DNA of 63,478 nt, taken from Burkholderiales bacterium (GTDB lineage: Bacteria > Pseudomonadota > Gammaproteobacteria > Burkholderiales > Burkholderiaceae_B). The notes beneath the pieces are model-generated. The model saw nothing but the letters and a program-made list of their open reading frames with translations, searched no databases and had not been told where the DNA came from. A program made the translations under genes and the position numbers. Shown here in pieces: positions 20,066-31,605 of this stretch. The stretch covers positions 1 to 63,478 of the forward strand of contig JAJTEM010000016.1 of the NCBI GenBank assembly GCA_021299735.1, read 5' to 3'. Each line of letters begins with the position of its first letter. Position 1 is the first letter of the stretch.

Positions 20066-20961
20066 TGCTTCACCACTTGCATGGCGGCAGCCACCATTGA
20101 ACCCATATTGGACAAATCACCTGGCAATATCAGCGTATTGCCAGCTTTGGCCACACCTGAGAATGCCTCAATGTATTGTTCGGCCACTTTCAGGTTAACG
20201 GCTTCCATGCCGCCTGGTTCGGCTACTGCTGCGGCTACTTTTCGCAGCGCATCGGCCGTGGCGTCGGCGATTTCCTTGATTGCCCCCGCCTCACCCTGAG
20301 CGCGATTAATTGCTGCGATTCGGTCGCCTTCCGAACGTGCAATTGCAGATTCACGCTCACCGTTGGCAATGTTGATTTGTTCTTGCTTGCGACCCTCCGA
20401 AGCGGCTATCAAGGCACGTTTTTCACGTTCGGCTGTAATTTGTGCCTGCATTGAAAGTAAAATCTCACGTGGTGGCGTTAAGTCTTTGATTTCATATCGC
20501 AATACTTTAACACCCCAATTCAGGGCGGCCTCGTCCAAGGCATTCACGATTGCAGCATTAATCATGTCGCGTTCTTCGAAGGTTTTATCTAGCTCCATTC
20601 GGCCAATAATTGATCGCAACGTGGTTTGTGCCAGTTGGGTAATTGCGCTGATGTAGTCGCTTGAACCATAGCTGGCGCGCATCGCATCAGTGACCTGAAA
20701 GTACAAAATACCGTCCACCTGAAGCTGCGTGTTGTCTTTGGTGATACACACCTGGCTGGGTACATCCAGCGGAATTTCTTTCAATGAATGTTTGTAGGAA
20801 ACCCGCTCAACAAACGGCACCAGAAAGTTCAGCCCTGCCTGTAAGGTTCTATCGTATTTGCCCAAACGCTCGACCACCCAAGCGCTTTGCTGCGGCACAA
20901 TGCGCAGGGCTTGGCTCACAAATACAATCGCCAACACCAATATGACAATTGAAACTTCCAT
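20053..20961 (-). CDS. SPFH/stomatin-like membrane protein (QmcA family)
   Basis: 302 residues. One N-terminal membrane helix (VSIVILVLAIVFVSQALRI) then an SPFH domain: QSAWVVERLGKYDRTLQAGLNFLVPFVE, KDNTQLQVDGILYFQVTDA, TTLRSIIGRMELDKTFEERD, then a coiled-coil EKRALIAASEGRKQEQIN and an Ala-rich end. Stomatin-like proteins organise membrane microdomains and regulate proteases. The ribosome-binding site AGGAGA is clear. The upstream gene is an NfeD-like protein; the stomatin/NfeD pair is a common bacterial unit, with the NfeD C-terminal domain thought to bind the SPFH oligomer. Confidence 0.95.
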   Translation of the reverse strand: MEVSIVILVLAIVFVSQALRIVPQQSAWVVERLGKYDRTLQAGLNFLVPFVERVSYKHSLKEIPLDVPSQVCITKDNTQLQVDGILYFQVTDAMRASYGSSDYISAITQLAQTTLRSIIGRMELDKTFEERDMINAAIVNALDEAALNWGVKVLRYEIKDLTPPREILLSMQAQITAEREKRALIAASEGRKQEQINIANGERESAIARSEGDRIAAINRAQGEAGAIKEIADATADALRKVAAAVAEPGGMEAVNLKVAEQYIEAFSGVAKAGNTLILPGDLSNMGSMVAAAMQVVKQGGK

Positions 20962-21006
20962 GAATATTCTCCTTTGATTGGCGGGTTTTGTTAAAGAACC
21001 GGCCGA

Positions 21007-21429
21007 TTACGCGTGCGTGGATACGCTTTTGACTTTCAGCACATTGCCCTGAACATCAACAATTTGATGCAGGCCTGTTACAGGCGTGCTGTCGGTGCTC
21101 TCGGCTGCCCAAGTAGCACCACGGTACTGCACATTGGCGCGCCCACCAGCATTCCAGCTTGATATTTCAAGCTTGTTGCCAATATCAAGCACATCATGTT
21201 GTTTGTCTGTTTTGCTTCGCTTCAAAGAGCGATTGCGAAGAAGAAGGCTGCCAGCCACCGCGAACACGGCGGCTGTGCCAATTTGAATCTCAAGACCATA
21301 ACCAAGGTAGGCCATCAGCGCACCAACAGCCGCCCCCAGGGACACCATGAGCAGGTAAAACGTACCCGTGGTAATTTCGGCAATCAACAATATACCCGCC
21401 AATACCAGCCACAGTGACAAATTACTCAA
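21007..21429 (-). CDS. NfeD family membrane protein
   Basis: 140 residues. Two to three membrane helices at the N-terminus (LWLVLAGILLIAEI, TFYLLMVSLGAAVGALMAY and TAAVFAVAGSLLL), then a small OB-fold C-terminal domain (DIGNKLEIS, YRGATWAAES, HQIVDVQGNVLKVKS). This is the short NfeD class without the N-terminal protease. The start is TTG at 21429, preceded by AAGGGAG eight bases upstream; no in-frame ATG fits. Upstream partner of the SPFH gene in one transcript. Confidence 0.9.
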   Translation of the reverse strand: MSNLSLWLVLAGILLIAEITTGTFYLLMVSLGAAVGALMAYLGYGLEIQIGTAAVFAVAGSLLLRNRSLKRSKTDKQHDVLDIGNKLEISSWNAGGRANVQYRGATWAAESTDSTPVTGLHQIVDVQGNVLKVKSVSTHA

Positions 21430-21443
21430 TGGTGCATCTCCCT

Positions 21444-23852
21444 TTACTTCTTGTTAAACCTGTCGGCCAGTTTCTGCCAGGTGTCGATCACGGTGTCTGG
21501 GTTCAGTGAAATGGATTCAATTCCCTCACCAGCCAGCCACAAGGCAAAATCGGGATGATCCGAAGGTCCTTGACCACAAATGCCCACATACTTGCCCTTC
21601 GATTTACAAGCGTCAATGGCTTTGCTCAGCAAGGCACGCACGGCGGGATCGCGTTCGTCGAAATCTGCGGCCAGAATATCCAGCCCTGAATCGCGGTCCA
21701 GGCCCAAGGTAAGTTGGGTCAGATCGTTGGAACCAACCGAGAAGCCATCAAAGTACTCCAGGAACTGGTCGGCCAACACTGCGTTGGAAGGCACCTCACA
21801 CATCATCACCACTTTCAGGCCTTTGTCGCCTCGCTTCAAACCATTGCGTGCCAGCAGGTCAACTACCTTGGCGGCTTGGTTCAATGTGCGCACGAACGGA
21901 ATCATAATTTGGACATTGTCCAGGCCCATTTGTTCACGCACGCGCTTCAAGGCCAAACATTCCATCTCGAAACACTCTGCGAATTCTTCAGAGATGTAAC
22001 GTGCCGCACCGCGGAAACCCAGCATCGGGTTTTCTTCTTCAGGTTCGTACCGGCTACCACCAATCAGCTTGCGGTATTCATTCGATTTGAAATCTGACAT
22101 GCGAACAATAACGGGCTTGGGATAAAAAGCAGCCGCAATGGTTGCAACGCCTTCGGCCAGTTTGTCTACGAAAAAGGCAACCGGGCTGGCATGGCCACGG
22201 GCCACACTTTCCACGGCTTTCTTCAAGTCAGCATCCACATTCGGATAATCAAGAATTGCCTTGGGGTGAATGCCAATCGCATTATTGATAATGAACTCCA
22301 GGCGGGCCAAGCCAACGCCTTTGTTGGGCAACTGGCAAAACTCAAAAGCCAACTGTGGATTGCCCACGTTCATCATGATTTTCACTGGAATTTCGGGCAG
22401 CGCACCGCGCTTTACTTCGCTAACCTCTGTTTCAAGCAGGCCATCGTAAATGTAACCGGTGTCACCCTCCGAGCAGCTGACTGTAACCAGCATGCCCTCT
22501 TTCAGTTTCTCGGTTGCGTCTCCACAACCCACTACAGCGGGAATGCCCAGTTCACGGGCAATAATCGCCGCATGGCAAGTGCGGCCGCCGCGGTTGGTCA
22601 CAATGGCGGCTGCACGCTTCATGACTGGTTCCCAGTTGGGGTCGGTCATGTCGGTGACCAGAATATCGCCGGCCTGCACGCGGTCCATTTCAGCAGAATC
22701 GTTAATTACACGCACAGAGCCCGCACCAATTTTTTGACCAATCGCGCGGCCTGAACTCAAAATAGCGGAGTTGCCTTTCAGCTTGTAGCGCAACTGCACA
22801 TCATTGTCTTTCTGGGAATTTACGGTTTCAGGGCGGGCTTGCAGAATATACAACTTGCCGTCGATACCATCCTTACCCCACTCAATGTCCATTGGGCGGC
22901 CATAATGCTTCTCGATAATCGTGGCGTACTTGGCCAGCTCAATCACATCGTCATCATTCAAGGAATAGCGGTTGCGCTGCTCTGCAGGCACATCAACCGT
23001 GCGCACGCTTTTGCCGCTCTCTTTCAGCGCATCAAATTCCATCTTGATCAACTTCGATCCAATTTGGCGGCGGATAATTGGGTACTTGCCAGCAGCCAAG
23101 GTGGGCTTGAATACGTAAAACTCATCTGGGTTCACTGCGCCCTGCACCACTGTTTCACCCAAACCGTAGCTGGAGGTGATGAACACCACCTGATCAAAAC
23201 CGCTTTCGGTGTCCATGGTGAACATAACGCCAGAAGCCGCTTTGTCGGAACGAACCATGCGCTGCACTCCGGCACTCAAAGCCACATCGGCATGGGCAAA
23301 GCCCTTGTGCACGCGGTAAGAAATAGCGCGGTCGTTGTATAACGATGCGAACACTTCCTTGATTTTCTCCAGCACATCGTCAATGCCTGTGACGTTCAGG
23401 AAAGATTCCTGCTGGCCTGCAAAGGAAGCGTCGGGCAAGTCTTCAGCTGTGGCGGAGGAGCGAACAGCCACAGAAATCTCGCCACCGCTTTGCGCCATCA
23501 TGGTGGCATAAGAATCTCGAATCTCTTTTTCCAGGTTAGCAGGCAGCGGTGCTTCAACCACCCACTTGCGGATTTCTGAACCTGCCTGAGTCAAGGCGCG
23601 AACATCATCTACATTCAAAGTATCCAGTTTGGCATTGATACGCTCAACCAGATTGTTGGCTTTCAGGAATTCACGGAACGCATGGGCCGTGGTGGCAAAG
23701 CCACCCGGCACGCGCACGCCGGTTTCAGCCAGTTGAGAGATCATTTCCCCCAACGACGAGTTTTTACCACCGACAGTTTCTACATCCTCCATTCGAAGTT
23801 TTTCGAATGGCGCAACGAGTGCTGTTGGGCTAACTCCTTGATTTGTTGACAT
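21444..23852 (-). CDS. ppsA: Phosphoenolpyruvate synthase (pyruvate, water dikinase)
   Basis: 802 residues from the ATG at 23852, which has a GGTG site before it; the frame runs open to 23906 but without a better start. PpsA makes PEP from pyruvate and ATP for gluconeogenesis. The N-terminal ATP-binding domain shows [11 protein letters not shown] and [20 protein letters not shown]; the phosphohistidine domain has [21 protein letters not shown]; the C-terminal PEP-binding barrel has CGQGPSDHP and [13 protein letters not shown]. Divergent from ppsR, whose product regulates it by reversible phosphorylation. Confidence 0.98.
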   Translation of the reverse strand: MSTNQGVSPTALVAPFEKLRMEDVETVGGKNSSLGEMISQLAETGVRVPGGFATTAHAFREFLKANNLVERINAKLDTLNVDDVRALTQAGSEIRKWVVEAPLPANLEKEIRDSYATMMAQSGGEISVAVRSSATAEDLPDASFAGQQESFLNVTGIDDVLEKIKEVFASLYNDRAISYRVHKGFAHADVALSAGVQRMVRSDKAASGVMFTMDTESGFDQVVFITSSYGLGETVVQGAVNPDEFYVFKPTLAAGKYPIIRRQIGSKLIKMEFDALKESGKSVRTVDVPAEQRNRYSLNDDDVIELAKYATIIEKHYGRPMDIEWGKDGIDGKLYILQARPETVNSQKDNDVQLRYKLKGNSAILSSGRAIGQKIGAGSVRVINDSAEMDRVQAGDILVTDMTDPNWEPVMKRAAAIVTNRGGRTCHAAIIARELGIPAVVGCGDATEKLKEGMLVTVSCSEGDTGYIYDGLLETEVSEVKRGALPEIPVKIMMNVGNPQLAFEFCQLPNKGVGLARLEFIINNAIGIHPKAILDYPNVDADLKKAVESVARGHASPVAFFVDKLAEGVATIAAAFYPKPVIVRMSDFKSNEYRKLIGGSRYEPEEENPMLGFRGAARYISEEFAECFEMECLALKRVREQMGLDNVQIMIPFVRTLNQAAKVVDLLARNGLKRGDKGLKVVMMCEVPSNAVLADQFLEYFDGFSVGSNDLTQLTLGLDRDSGLDILAADFDERDPAVRALLSKAIDACKSKGKYVGICGQGPSDHPDFALWLAGEGIESISLNPDTVIDTWQKLADRFNKK

Positions 23853-23988
23853 TGGTTCACCTTGTAGTTCAAAAGAAATAGTGAATGCAGCGCAGGGAAC
23901 ACACATGCATCGACTATTTCCCCTGATTTCTTTTTATGATTGTAACTGTAACCCGCCTTTTTGCCACCGACACACACAGGATTGATTC

Positions 23989-24825
23989 ATGTCAGAAAAT
24001 GTAAGCCAGGAACGCACGGTGGTTTTTGTATCTGACGGCACCGGTATTACCGCTGAAACCCTTGGCCATTCCGTGTTGTCACAATTCGAGGGTATACGAT
24101 TCAAACAAATTCGCATCCCCTTTATTGATTCAGAAGTGAAGGCAATTTCAGCCCGCCAGAAGATTAACGATATTGCAAAATACGACGGTCAGAAACCGAT
24201 TGTTTTCAGCACGCTGGTGAATACAGTGATCAACGACGTGGTCAAACAGGCCGATGGCGTGTTTATGGATTTGTTTCTTACTTTTGTAGAACCCCTGGAA
24301 AAAGAACTGAACACCAAGAGCACACACCGAATTGGCAGATCGCACACCATTGCCGACAATGAGCAATATAAAAACCGCATTGAAGCAATTAACTACACTT
24401 TGGCCCATGATGATGGGCAAACCCACAAAGACCTCCATGCCGCGGATGTAATTTTGGTGGGTGTTTCCCGATCAGGCAAAACCCCAACCAGCTTGTACCT
24501 GGCCATGCAATACGGTATTAAAGCAGCGAATTATCCTTTAATACCCGAAGACTTCGAGCGTGGCGAGCTACCCGCAGCCCTGCCCCCATTCAAAGAAAAA
24601 ATTTTTGGTTTGTCTATTTCGCCAGAACGCTTAAGTGAAATTCGCAATGAGCGCCGCCCGGGTAGCAAATACGCCTCGCTTGAAAATTGCAGGCAGGAAA
24701 TTAAAGCGGCTGAATTCATGATGCGCCGTGAAGGCATCAGTTGGCTAAGTTCAACCAGCAAATCGATTGAAGAAATTTCAACCACAATTTTGCAGCAGCT
24801 GAATTTGGGTTCACCGATTTACTAA
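23989..24825 (+). CDS. ppsR: PEP synthase regulatory protein (kinase/pyrophosphorylase, DUF299)
   Basis: 278 residues. This bifunctional protein inactivates PpsA by ADP-dependent phosphorylation and reactivates it with phosphate. DUF299 motifs: [23 protein letters not shown], the P-loop-like [15 protein letters not shown], and a C-terminal [20 protein letters not shown] followed by [11 protein letters not shown]. Divergent from ppsA with a 136-base gap, the standard arrangement, so the gap should hold two promoters. The last four bases overlap the end of the convergent photolyase gene. Confidence 0.97.
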   Translation: MSENVSQERTVVFVSDGTGITAETLGHSVLSQFEGIRFKQIRIPFIDSEVKAISARQKINDIAKYDGQKPIVFSTLVNTVINDVVKQADGVFMDLFLTFVEPLEKELNTKSTHRIGRSHTIADNEQYKNRIEAINYTLAHDDGQTHKDLHAADVILVGVSRSGKTPTSLYLAMQYGIKAANYPLIPEDFERGELPAALPPFKEKIFGLSISPERLSEIRNERRPGSKYASLENCRQEIKAAEFMMRREGISWLSSTSKSIEEISTTILQQLNLGSPIY

Positions 24826-26495
24826 AACAAACTTTGTTGTGGGTCGGTTTGTTCCACTGGCTCAGCTTTTTGTTTTTTCTTGCTGCGTGGCGCAGGGTTG
24901 CCATTTCTGTTTGGGTTTCTTGAACCATGTTTTTCATACACACGTTTTGATTCTTCAACAAATCCTTTCCTGTGTCTGAATTCAGTGATATTGGCACGGG
25001 CTTTTGAAATGGCTGTGTCGGGATCAACCACGGGCCAAGGGTAGCGTTGGCCAATAATACAACCACATTCTTGCTGAATGAGCTGGGGCGTATTCCAGGG
25101 TTCGGCTATCCATGGGTCAGGAATGTTTTTCAGTTCGGGTATCCAGCGGCGAATGAACACGCCTTGCGGATCGTGGTCCTTGGCTTGCTTAACGGGGTTG
25201 TAAATTCGCAAGGTATTAATGCCTGTTACACCCGATTGCATCTGGAATTGAGGGTAGTGAATGCCGGGTTCGTAGTCCAGAAATTCACGGGCCAACATGG
25301 GTGCGGTGTGCCGCCAATCAAGCCACAGCTGGTAAGAAGCAAATGCCACCAGCATGGCACGCATGCGAAAATTAACCCACCCGGTTGCGCGCAACATGCG
25401 CATGCAGGCATCTACCATGGGAAAACCGGTGCGCCCTTCTATCCAGGCTTTTGCCTTTTCATTCTCTTGCGGTGTTAACTCCGCAAAATTGCGCATGACA
25501 TTCAAACCGCGGTGAGCTGATCTGAATTCAAGCTCGGGTTCGCTTTCCAGTTTTTGAATGAAGTGGCAATGCCAATGCAAACGGCTTTCAAACGATTTCA
25601 GCGATTGCTTCCACTGCGTTTGGGCTTTGGGCGGCAATTGGCTCTCAGCCAATTCTTGGCGCGCATGCCCCAACATTGCTAACACTTCCCGAATAGAGAT
25701 TACGCCAAACGCAAGGTAAGGCGATATGCGCGAGCAAGCGGATTCAGCACTTAATGGGCTGGACATCTCGAAGCGGTAATTCATGCCGCGTTCACTTAAA
25801 AATTCACGCAAACACGCTTGCGCCTGTTTCAGGCCACCCTGCTGGCGTAGGGTTTTGTCAACTAAATGCCTGGGGTAAAAATGAATAAACTGTGCCCACT
25901 GCGGCCACGGCGAGCGGTTTAGCTGAACACAGGGCAGCCCGTTTATTTCAAGTTGCTCCTGCAGGTTTTGTGGAAAATCAAACCAGTTTGCTTGTGGCAA
26001 TTCAGAGAACGCAGGCGCCGGTAAAACTGGCTTTTGCATGGTTTCCAGCCACAACTTGCCCCATTCATCGCGATTCTTCAGTTTCCGCACCACAGCGTTG
26101 TTCGGAAATTCAATCCAAGGAATTGAATGGCGATTGGTCCAAGCTTTTACTTCCTTGTCACGCTCGAAACTTGCCCAATTGCCCGTTTCTTCGTGGCTAT
26201 AAATGCTGATTTGCTGGCAACACAAAGCCAATGTTTGCAAGGCAACTGGCGCGTTGGCCTTCGCGAGCAGCAAAGGCACATGATCTGGCAATTGCCCGGC
26301 CAGTTCTTGCAGGCATTCACGGGCAAATTCAAAATGCTGGGGCGCGCTGTCGGCTTGCTTGATCAGCTTGGGTTCAAGGCAATACAAAGCAAGCACACAA
26401 CCTTTGCTTTCCTGGGCGGCTTCGGTTGCCGCATGCCAGGGTGCATGGTCGCTAAGGCGCAGGTCTTTTTTCAGCCAAACAAGGTGCAGGTGCAT
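24822..26495 (-). CDS. Cryptochrome/photolyase family flavoprotein
   Basis: 557 residues from the ATG at 26495 ([17 protein letters not shown]); the frame is open seven codons further without a better start. N-terminal Rossmann-like photolyase domain, then the FAD-binding helical domain: [70 protein letters not shown] and [18 protein letters not shown]. These match the photolyase/cryptochrome superfamily, in a subgroup common in marine proteobacteria. CPD repair is the likeliest role but a blue-light sensor is not excluded. The last 40 residues are a basic, low-complexity tail ([10 protein letters not shown]) not needed for the fold. Confidence 0.9.
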   Translation of the reverse strand: MHLHLVWLKKDLRLSDHAPWHAATEAAQESKGCVLALYCLEPKLIKQADSAPQHFEFARECLQELAGQLPDHVPLLLAKANAPVALQTLALCCQQISIYSHEETGNWASFERDKEVKAWTNRHSIPWIEFPNNAVVRKLKNRDEWGKLWLETMQKPVLPAPAFSELPQANWFDFPQNLQEQLEINGLPCVQLNRSPWPQWAQFIHFYPRHLVDKTLRQQGGLKQAQACLREFLSERGMNYRFEMSSPLSAESACSRISPYLAFGVISIREVLAMLGHARQELAESQLPPKAQTQWKQSLKSFESRLHWHCHFIQKLESEPELEFRSAHRGLNVMRNFAELTPQENEKAKAWIEGRTGFPMVDACMRMLRATGWVNFRMRAMLVAFASYQLWLDWRHTAPMLAREFLDYEPGIHYPQFQMQSGVTGINTLRIYNPVKQAKDHDPQGVFIRRWIPELKNIPDPWIAEPWNTPQLIQQECGCIIGQRYPWPVVDPDTAISKARANITEFRHRKGFVEESKRVYEKHGSRNPNRNGNPAPRSKKKQKAEPVEQTDPQQSLF

Positions 26496-26542
26496 GCAGC
26501 GAAATCCAAATACCACTGTTCAAGTGTACAGTGAATTCGATT

Positions 26543-27376
26543 TTACCGCCTTTGCCTGAATTGTTCAAATAAACACACTGCGCTGCTGCTGCCCACATTC
26601 AGGCTTTCAATGTTTTGGCTTTGAGGAATTCGAATGTGTTCGCTGGCGCGGTCCAACCAGGCTTGGCTTACGCCCTGCCCTTCGCTGCCAAATACCCAAA
26701 CGCCAGCGGGTTTTAAATCAGCGTTGAACAGGTCAACGCTTTTTGGGTGAAGGCTGGTTACCCGCACCGGCACTGTTGGCTTGGCTGCTGATTTGTTCGA
26801 TGAAAGGGCTTTCAGCAAATCGGCCTCGGTGTATAGCTGCAAGCTGAATTGCGCGCCCATGCCCGCGCGTAGTACTTTTTCACTCCACACCCAAGCGCTG
26901 TGGTCGCTAAGCGCCACTTGTTGAACACCGGCCGCTGCACAATTGCGCAACAAGGTACCTACATTGCCGGGGTCTTGAATACCATCGAGCAAGGCAATGT
27001 CATGTTTTAACTCTAGGGCTGCACTTGCATTCACCGGCCTGAAAAAAATCATCGGCCCGGTGGGAGTACTCAGTTTGCTCAATTTTGAATACAGCGCGTC
27101 ACTAAGCACCAAGCAGCGAGTCTCACCATTTTCAAGCACATCGCTCAAGGCCGACATGGTCAACCATTCAGGCTTGTTCAACAAACTTTGAGGAATCCAT
27201 ACCGATTCAATGTTGACCCCAGGCAGGTGCAACAATATTTCAGCCAGGTGCAGGCCCTCTGCTGCAGCCAATCCACTGTTGCGCAAGGCATTGTTAGAGG
27301 CCAGTAATCTGGTAGCTGCCTTCAGCCGTTCGTTTTGGGCCGATTCAATGTGCGTAAAATTTCGTTCGTAACTCAT
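26543..27376 (-). CDS. TrmH/SpoU family RNA 2'-O-methyltransferase
   Basis: 277 residues. SPOUT-fold methyltransferase that uses SAM on rRNA or tRNA. The N-terminal substrate-binding domain (ERLKAATRLLASNNALRNSG) is followed by the catalytic domain with DGIQDPGNVGTLLRNCAAAGV, VLRAGMGAQFSL, FGSEGQGVS and IPQSQNIESLNVGSSSAVCLFE. The exact target nucleotide cannot be told from sequence. It is the last gene of the long minus-strand lipid A operon, 8 bases after rnhB, the usual place for it in Burkholderiales. Confidence 0.92.
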   Translation of the reverse strand: MSYERNFTHIESAQNERLKAATRLLASNNALRNSGLAAAEGLHLAEILLHLPGVNIESVWIPQSLLNKPEWLTMSALSDVLENGETRCLVLSDALYSKLSKLSTPTGPMIFFRPVNASAALELKHDIALLDGIQDPGNVGTLLRNCAAAGVQQVALSDHSAWVWSEKVLRAGMGAQFSLQLYTEADLLKALSSNKSAAKPTVPVRVTSLHPKSVDLFNADLKPAGVWVFGSEGQGVSQAWLDRASEHIRIPQSQNIESLNVGSSSAVCLFEQFRQRR

Positions 27377-27384
27377 GGCCGCCT

Positions 27385-28041
27385 TTAGAACGACAAATTC
27401 TGCTGTTCACGTTCAAGCGCTTCACGCACTGGCCTGAAGGATTTTCTGTGAAGCTGCGTGGCCCCATGTTCTGCCAGCAAGGCCATGTGACGTGCGGTTG
27501 GGTAACCCATGTGAATATCGAGTTCATATTGCGGGTATTGCAGTGCCTGCGTTTTACACCATTCATCGCGGGCTACTTTGGCGAGAATGGATGCAGCTGA
27601 AATCGCAGGGATTTTAGTATCGCCTTTTACCACTGCAATTGCCCTGTAAGGCCATTTTGGTAGTTTGTTGCCATCCACTGCAATTAAACATTCCTCGGGT
27701 TTCAGGCCTGTTTGTTCAAGCACTGAATCCACGGCTCGCCACATGGCCAGCAAACTAGCTTGCAGAATATTTAATTGATCAATTTCTTCAACCGTGGCTT
27801 GCGCCACCGCGCAAGCCTTGGCATGTTGTTGAATTTCTGCAGCTAGGGTATCGCGCTTTTTGGCAGTCAATGTTTTCGAGCAAGCCAAACCCTCAACCGT
27901 GTTGGGCTGGTTCAACAGGGCTGCGCCAGCCACTACCGGGCCACACAAGGGTCCCCGCCCTGCCTCATCCACACCAATCACCTGCAAGCCACGTTCTAAG
28001 GCATAGGCCTGAATTTCAGGCCATTCCTGAAGCTTAGCCAT
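27385..28041 (-). CDS. rnhB: Ribonuclease HII
   Basis: 218 residues. Removes RNA from RNA/DNA hybrids and single ribonucleotides from DNA. Catalytic residues in [18 protein letters not shown], in the [12 protein letters not shown] loop and in [16 protein letters not shown] are present. Its start codon overlaps the lpxB stop by 8 bases, so it is translationally coupled to lpxB; this lpxB-rnhB order is conserved. Confidence 0.96.
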   Translation of the reverse strand: MAKLQEWPEIQAYALERGLQVIGVDEAGRGPLCGPVVAGAALLNQPNTVEGLACSKTLTAKKRDTLAAEIQQHAKACAVAQATVEEIDQLNILQASLLAMWRAVDSVLEQTGLKPEECLIAVDGNKLPKWPYRAIAVVKGDTKIPAISAASILAKVARDEWCKTQALQYPQYELDIHMGYPTARHMALLAEHGATQLHRKSFRPVREALEREQQNLSF

Positions 28042-29203
28042 TCATCACCTGCTGAATGACACGGCTTGCAATTTCACCAGATGGTTTTAGCAAACGTTGA
28101 TGCTGCTCGGCAAAAAGGGTTTGTAGCCTGTCCCTATTTGCGTCGTTGTCCAGCTGGAACAGTGCTTTTTCCGCAAGTGCTGCCGGTGTTGCATCATCTT
28201 GCAGCAGCTCGGGCACGGCGAATTCATTGAGCAAAATATTTGGAAGGCCAACATAGGGCAAGTAGCCCTTGCCTTTCATCATTTGGTAGCTTAGCCAGGG
28301 CATTTTGTAGGCAATTACCATGGGTTTGCGGTACATCATTGCCTCAAGTGTGGCAGTTCCACTGGCCAGCATTACGGCATCGGCGGCCGCCATGCATTCA
28401 TGCGATTTGCCCTCGACAAGGGCCCATCGTTCAAGCAGATGCGGTGCAATCATGGCCCTGAACATGTTCAGTAATTTGCTGGCTGGCGGCATGGGCGTTA
28501 CAAATCTCAAATCTGGCTTTTGCTTGAGCAACTCGACACAGGCTTGAACGAATGCTGGGCCGATGTGTTTCACTTCAGCCCCTCGGCTGCCTGGCAATAC
28601 CGCCAACAATTGCCCTTCGCTTTGCAAACCCAGCTTGGCGCGGTAGGCCATGGGATTGATTGTTTCCGGTACCAGCGCAGCCATGGGATGACCAATATAA
28701 GTGGCAGCAATACCTTCTTTGGCTAAAATTTCAGGCTCAAACGGAAATATGCACAACACGTGGCTGCAGGCCGCTTTAATTTTATGAATGCGCTCCATGC
28801 GCCAGGCCCAAATGGATGGGCACACCACATGCACCGTGGGTACACCACTTTCGCGAAGCGCTAGTTCAAGGTCCAAATTGAAGTCGGGCGCATCTACACC
28901 CACAAACACTTTGGGGCGATTGTCTACAGACCAGTGCTTGATCAGTTTTTTGCGCATTTTCAGCAAACGTGGCAAATGGCGCAACACTTCAACATAGCCA
29001 CGCACAGACAATTCCTCTGAGCCATGCAGAGGCCTCACACCCAAATCGCGAAGCTTCGGGCCAGCTATGCCCTCCATGGCAAGTATTTGGGTTTGAATCA
29101 GGTGTTCAATGGCCAGGGCACCTATCCAGTCGCCAGAGGCCTCGCCTACAGCAATGGCAAGATCTACAGGATCTGTGGAATAAGGTGATCGCGTGTACTT
29201 CAT
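28034..29203 (-). CDS. lpxB: Lipid-A-disaccharide synthase
   Basis: 389 residues. Joins UDP-diacylglucosamine and lipid X to the lipid A disaccharide. Family signatures: [100 protein letters not shown] and [11 protein letters not shown]. Full length. Peripheral membrane protein on the inner face. Follows lpxA by three bases in the operon. Confidence 0.97.
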   Translation of the reverse strand: MKYTRSPYSTDPVDLAIAVGEASGDWIGALAIEHLIQTQILAMEGIAGPKLRDLGVRPLHGSEELSVRGYVEVLRHLPRLLKMRKKLIKHWSVDNRPKVFVGVDAPDFNLDLELALRESGVPTVHVVCPSIWAWRMERIHKIKAACSHVLCIFPFEPEILAKEGIAATYIGHPMAALVPETINPMAYRAKLGLQSEGQLLAVLPGSRGAEVKHIGPAFVQACVELLKQKPDLRFVTPMPPASKLLNMFRAMIAPHLLERWALVEGKSHECMAAADAVMLASGTATLEAMMYRKPMVIAYKMPWLSYQMMKGKGYLPYVGLPNILLNEFAVPELLQDDATPAALAEKALFQLDNDANRDRLQTLFAEQHQRLLKPSGEIASRVIQQVMNG

Positions 29204-29206
29204 GGT

Positions 29207-29995
29207 TTAACGAATAATGCCGCGAGTTGCTTTGTCGAGAAACGCGTTCATTTGGGCAAGGTGTTGCTTTGCATCATCGGGGGCGGAAGCCGTTAGCGAA
29301 TCAATGGCCTCTTTTGCTTCTGCAATACTTAAACCCTGGCGATAAATTGCCTTGTATGCCCTTTTGATGTTCAAGATCGCGTCGGGTGAAAAACCCCTGC
29401 GCTTTAAACCTTCCGAATTAATTCCCGCCGGCGCGGCTGGATAACCTGCCGCCATCACGAAGGGAGGAACGTCTTGCATTAGCTTGGTTTGAAAAGCTGT
29501 CATGGCATGATCCCCCACGCGAATGAATTGGTGAACGCCACTCATACCACCCAAAATAACCCAGTCACCAATAATAACGTGGCCTGCCAGCTGCACGCTG
29601 TTGGCGATGATGGTGTTGCTGCCAATGTGGCAGTCGTGCGCAATATGCACATAGGCCATAATCCAGTTGTCGTTGGCCATGGTGGTTTTGCCACCGTCTT
29701 GCACTGTGCCTGTGTTAAAGGTGCAGTATTCACGAATGGTATTGCGATCGCCAATAATCAGTTCAGTGGGCTCGCCTTTGTATTTTTTGTCTTGCGGGTC
29801 GCCGCCAATGGTGGCTGATCCGTGAAATACATTGTCCTGACCAATTGTGGTGTGCCCAGCAATGACCATGTGCGGGCCAATTTTAGTACGCGCCCCAATT
29901 TTGACATTGGGGCCAATTACTGAAAACGGACCAACTTCAACCGTACTGTCCAGTTCGGCTTTCGGATCGATTATTGCGGACGCATGTATGGGCAT
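29207..29995 (-). CDS. lpxA: UDP-N-acetylglucosamine acyltransferase
   Basis: 262 residues. First step of lipid A synthesis: transfers 3-hydroxyacyl from ACP to UDP-GlcNAc. Left-handed beta-helix built from hexapeptides (for example [21 protein letters not shown] and [20 protein letters not shown]), the catalytic His in [18 protein letters not shown], and a helical C-terminus with [12 protein letters not shown]. Lies between fabZ and lpxB, the classic lpxD-fabZ-lpxA-lpxB order. Confidence 0.98.
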   Translation of the reverse strand: MPIHASAIIDPKAELDSTVEVGPFSVIGPNVKIGARTKIGPHMVIAGHTTIGQDNVFHGSATIGGDPQDKKYKGEPTELIIGDRNTIREYCTFNTGTVQDGGKTTMANDNWIMAYVHIAHDCHIGSNTIIANSVQLAGHVIIGDWVILGGMSGVHQFIRVGDHAMTAFQTKLMQDVPPFVMAAGYPAAPAGINSEGLKRRGFSPDAILNIKRAYKAIYRQGLSIAEAKEAIDSLTASAPDDAKQHLAQMNAFLDKATRGIIR

Positions 29996-30008
29996 TTGAA
30001 AGTGTTCC

Positions 30009-30458
30009 TTAAACTTCGCGGGCCGTGCACATTAAATCTGCAAGCGCGACCACATTGCCATCCACAAGCGCTTTCGCTGCGTACTTCCAGATACCGCGCG
30101 AAACTCGCTCCACCTGTACATCCAGCATTAAAACGTCACCCGGCACCACTGGCTTTTTGAAGCGGCAATTGTCGATGCCCACGAAGTAATACACCAGGTT
30201 TTTGTCTGGTGATGCTTCCATCGATTTAAACGACAGTAAACCGGCTGCCTGCGCCAGGGCTTCCATGATCAACACACCTGGCATAACCGGGTGGATTGGG
30301 AAGTGCCCAGGAAAAAAAGGTTCGTTGTAACTGACGTTTTTCTGGGCCAGAATTCGAACATTGGGTTCAAGCTCAAGCACTCGATCAACAAGCACAAAAG
30401 GGTAACGATGCGGCAAGTTTTCCAAAATGCCTTTGATGTCCATAACTGGCGTATTCAT
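30009..30458 (-). CDS. fabZ: 3-hydroxyacyl-ACP dehydratase FabZ
   Basis: 149 residues from ATG at 30458; a GTG at 30473 and an ATG at 30443 are in frame and cannot be excluded. FabZ dehydrates 3-hydroxyacyl-ACP in fatty-acid elongation, and competes with LpxA/LpxD for the same substrate. Hot-dog fold motifs: [18 protein letters not shown] with the catalytic His, and [26 protein letters not shown] with the catalytic Glu. Lies in the lpxD-fabZ-lpxA-lpxB operon, which helps balance phospholipid and lipid A supply. Confidence 0.96.
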   Translation of the reverse strand: MNTPVMDIKGILENLPHRYPFVLVDRVLELEPNVRILAQKNVSYNEPFFPGHFPIHPVMPGVLIMEALAQAAGLLSFKSMEASPDKNLVYYFVGIDNCRFKKPVVPGDVLMLDVQVERVSRGIWKYAAKALVDGNVVALADLMCTAREV

Positions 30459-30513
30459 AGCTTCTGAGTTCACACTTTTAAGTTTGGGTTTGTTGTTATT
30501 TCAGCTTGTTTTA

Positions 30514-31596
30514 TTACAGCTTGTTTTTCAGTTCGCGCACTTCGCTGCGCAATTTGAGTATTTGTCTGAGGGTCACTGCAGTTTTCTCCCACTCTTTGTG
30601 CTCTTGCAAGGGGAAAATTCCAGTATAAGCACCAGGTTCCTTAATACTGCTCATTACCACTGAAGCACCAGAAACATGGGTACCATTTGGAATGTCAAGG
30701 TGACCAAACACCATGGCTGCACCCCCAATTGTGCACCGCGCGCCAATGTGGGTACTGCCTGCAATACCCACACAACCTGCCATGGCAGTATGTTCTCCCA
30801 CAGTCACATTGTGAGCAATCTGAATTTGATTATCCAGTTTTACACCAAAACCGATTAGCGTGTCGTCTAGCGCACCCCGATCGATCGTGGTGTTGGCACC
30901 AATTTCCACTTGGTCTGCAATCAGTACTCTGCCCACCTGTGGAATTTTGATCCAGGCCCCTTTTTCATTGGCGAAACCAAAACCATCGGCACCTATAACC
31001 ACACCCGCATGTACGATGCAATCTGAACCTATAACGCATTCGTCATAGATCGTCACATTTGGGTAAATACGGGTATTTGCTCCCACTTCAACATGATTGC
31101 CCAACACCACGCCCGATTCAATTCGGCTGCCCTCACCCACCTTAGCATGGGCACCTATTACGCAGTTGGCAGCAATCGTTGCGCTTGGGGCAACTGTGGC
31201 AGTTGGGTCTACTACAGCTCTTGGGTGAATTCCTGGCTGTGGCTTGAATTCACTGTGGGCTACCCACCATTGCTGCAGCTTGGCGTAGTACAAGTAAGGA
31301 TCGCTAACAAGCCATGCCAAAGCGGAAGGTGCGGTGTTCGTACTTTCTTTGATGAATTGGCAAAGCGATTCGAATTGCGATTCCCGAACGAGCACCACAC
31401 CGGCTTTGCTTGAAAACAGTTGGTCACGAAACTTTGGGTTGGCGAGAAAGCCAAGGTGCTTGGCGCCCGCTTTTTCAAGTGGCTGAATGCCTGCCAGTAC
31501 GATGTTGCCTGGCACTGCCTGATCACCACCGAACGAAGCCAGCCGGCCGCCAAACTGCTCAAGCAGGGTGCTGAGCTTCGTTTCAATGAAATTCAT
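30514..31596 (-). CDS. lpxD: UDP-3-O-acylglucosamine N-acyltransferase
   Basis: 360 residues. Adds the second hydroxyacyl chain in lipid A synthesis. N-terminal uridine-binding domain ([41 protein letters not shown]), a beta-helix of hexapeptide repeats (for example [21 protein letters not shown]) and the catalytic His in [17 protein letters not shown], followed by a C-terminal helix ([14 protein letters not shown]). Full length. Ten bases after skp. Confidence 0.97.
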   Translation of the reverse strand: MNFIETKLSTLLEQFGGRLASFGGDQAVPGNIVLAGIQPLEKAGAKHLGFLANPKFRDQLFSSKAGVVLVRESQFESLCQFIKESTNTAPSALAWLVSDPYLYYAKLQQWWVAHSEFKPQPGIHPRAVVDPTATVAPSATIAANCVIGAHAKVGEGSRIESGVVLGNHVEVGANTRIYPNVTIYDECVIGSDCIVHAGVVIGADGFGFANEKGAWIKIPQVGRVLIADQVEIGANTTIDRGALDDTLIGFGVKLDNQIQIAHNVTVGEHTAMAGCVGIAGSTHIGARCTIGGAAMVFGHLDIPNGTHVSGASVVMSSIKEPGAYTGIFPLQEHKEWEKTAVTLRQILKLRSEVRELKNKL

Positions 31597-31605
31597 CGAT
31601 GTGGT

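Noticed and set aside
23853..23988. Specific promoter elements in the ppsA/ppsR divergent gap
   Set aside because: The gap must hold promoters, but no hexamer pair with correct spacing stood out.
24822..26495. Basic tail of the photolyase as a nuclear or DNA-binding signal
   Set aside because: Basic low-complexity tails are frequent in DNA repair proteins and this one has no further pattern.
26514..26533. CACTGT/ACAGTG stem after the RNA methyltransferase gene as a terminator
   Set aside because: Only 6 bp with an 8-base loop and a short mixed tail; too weak to call.
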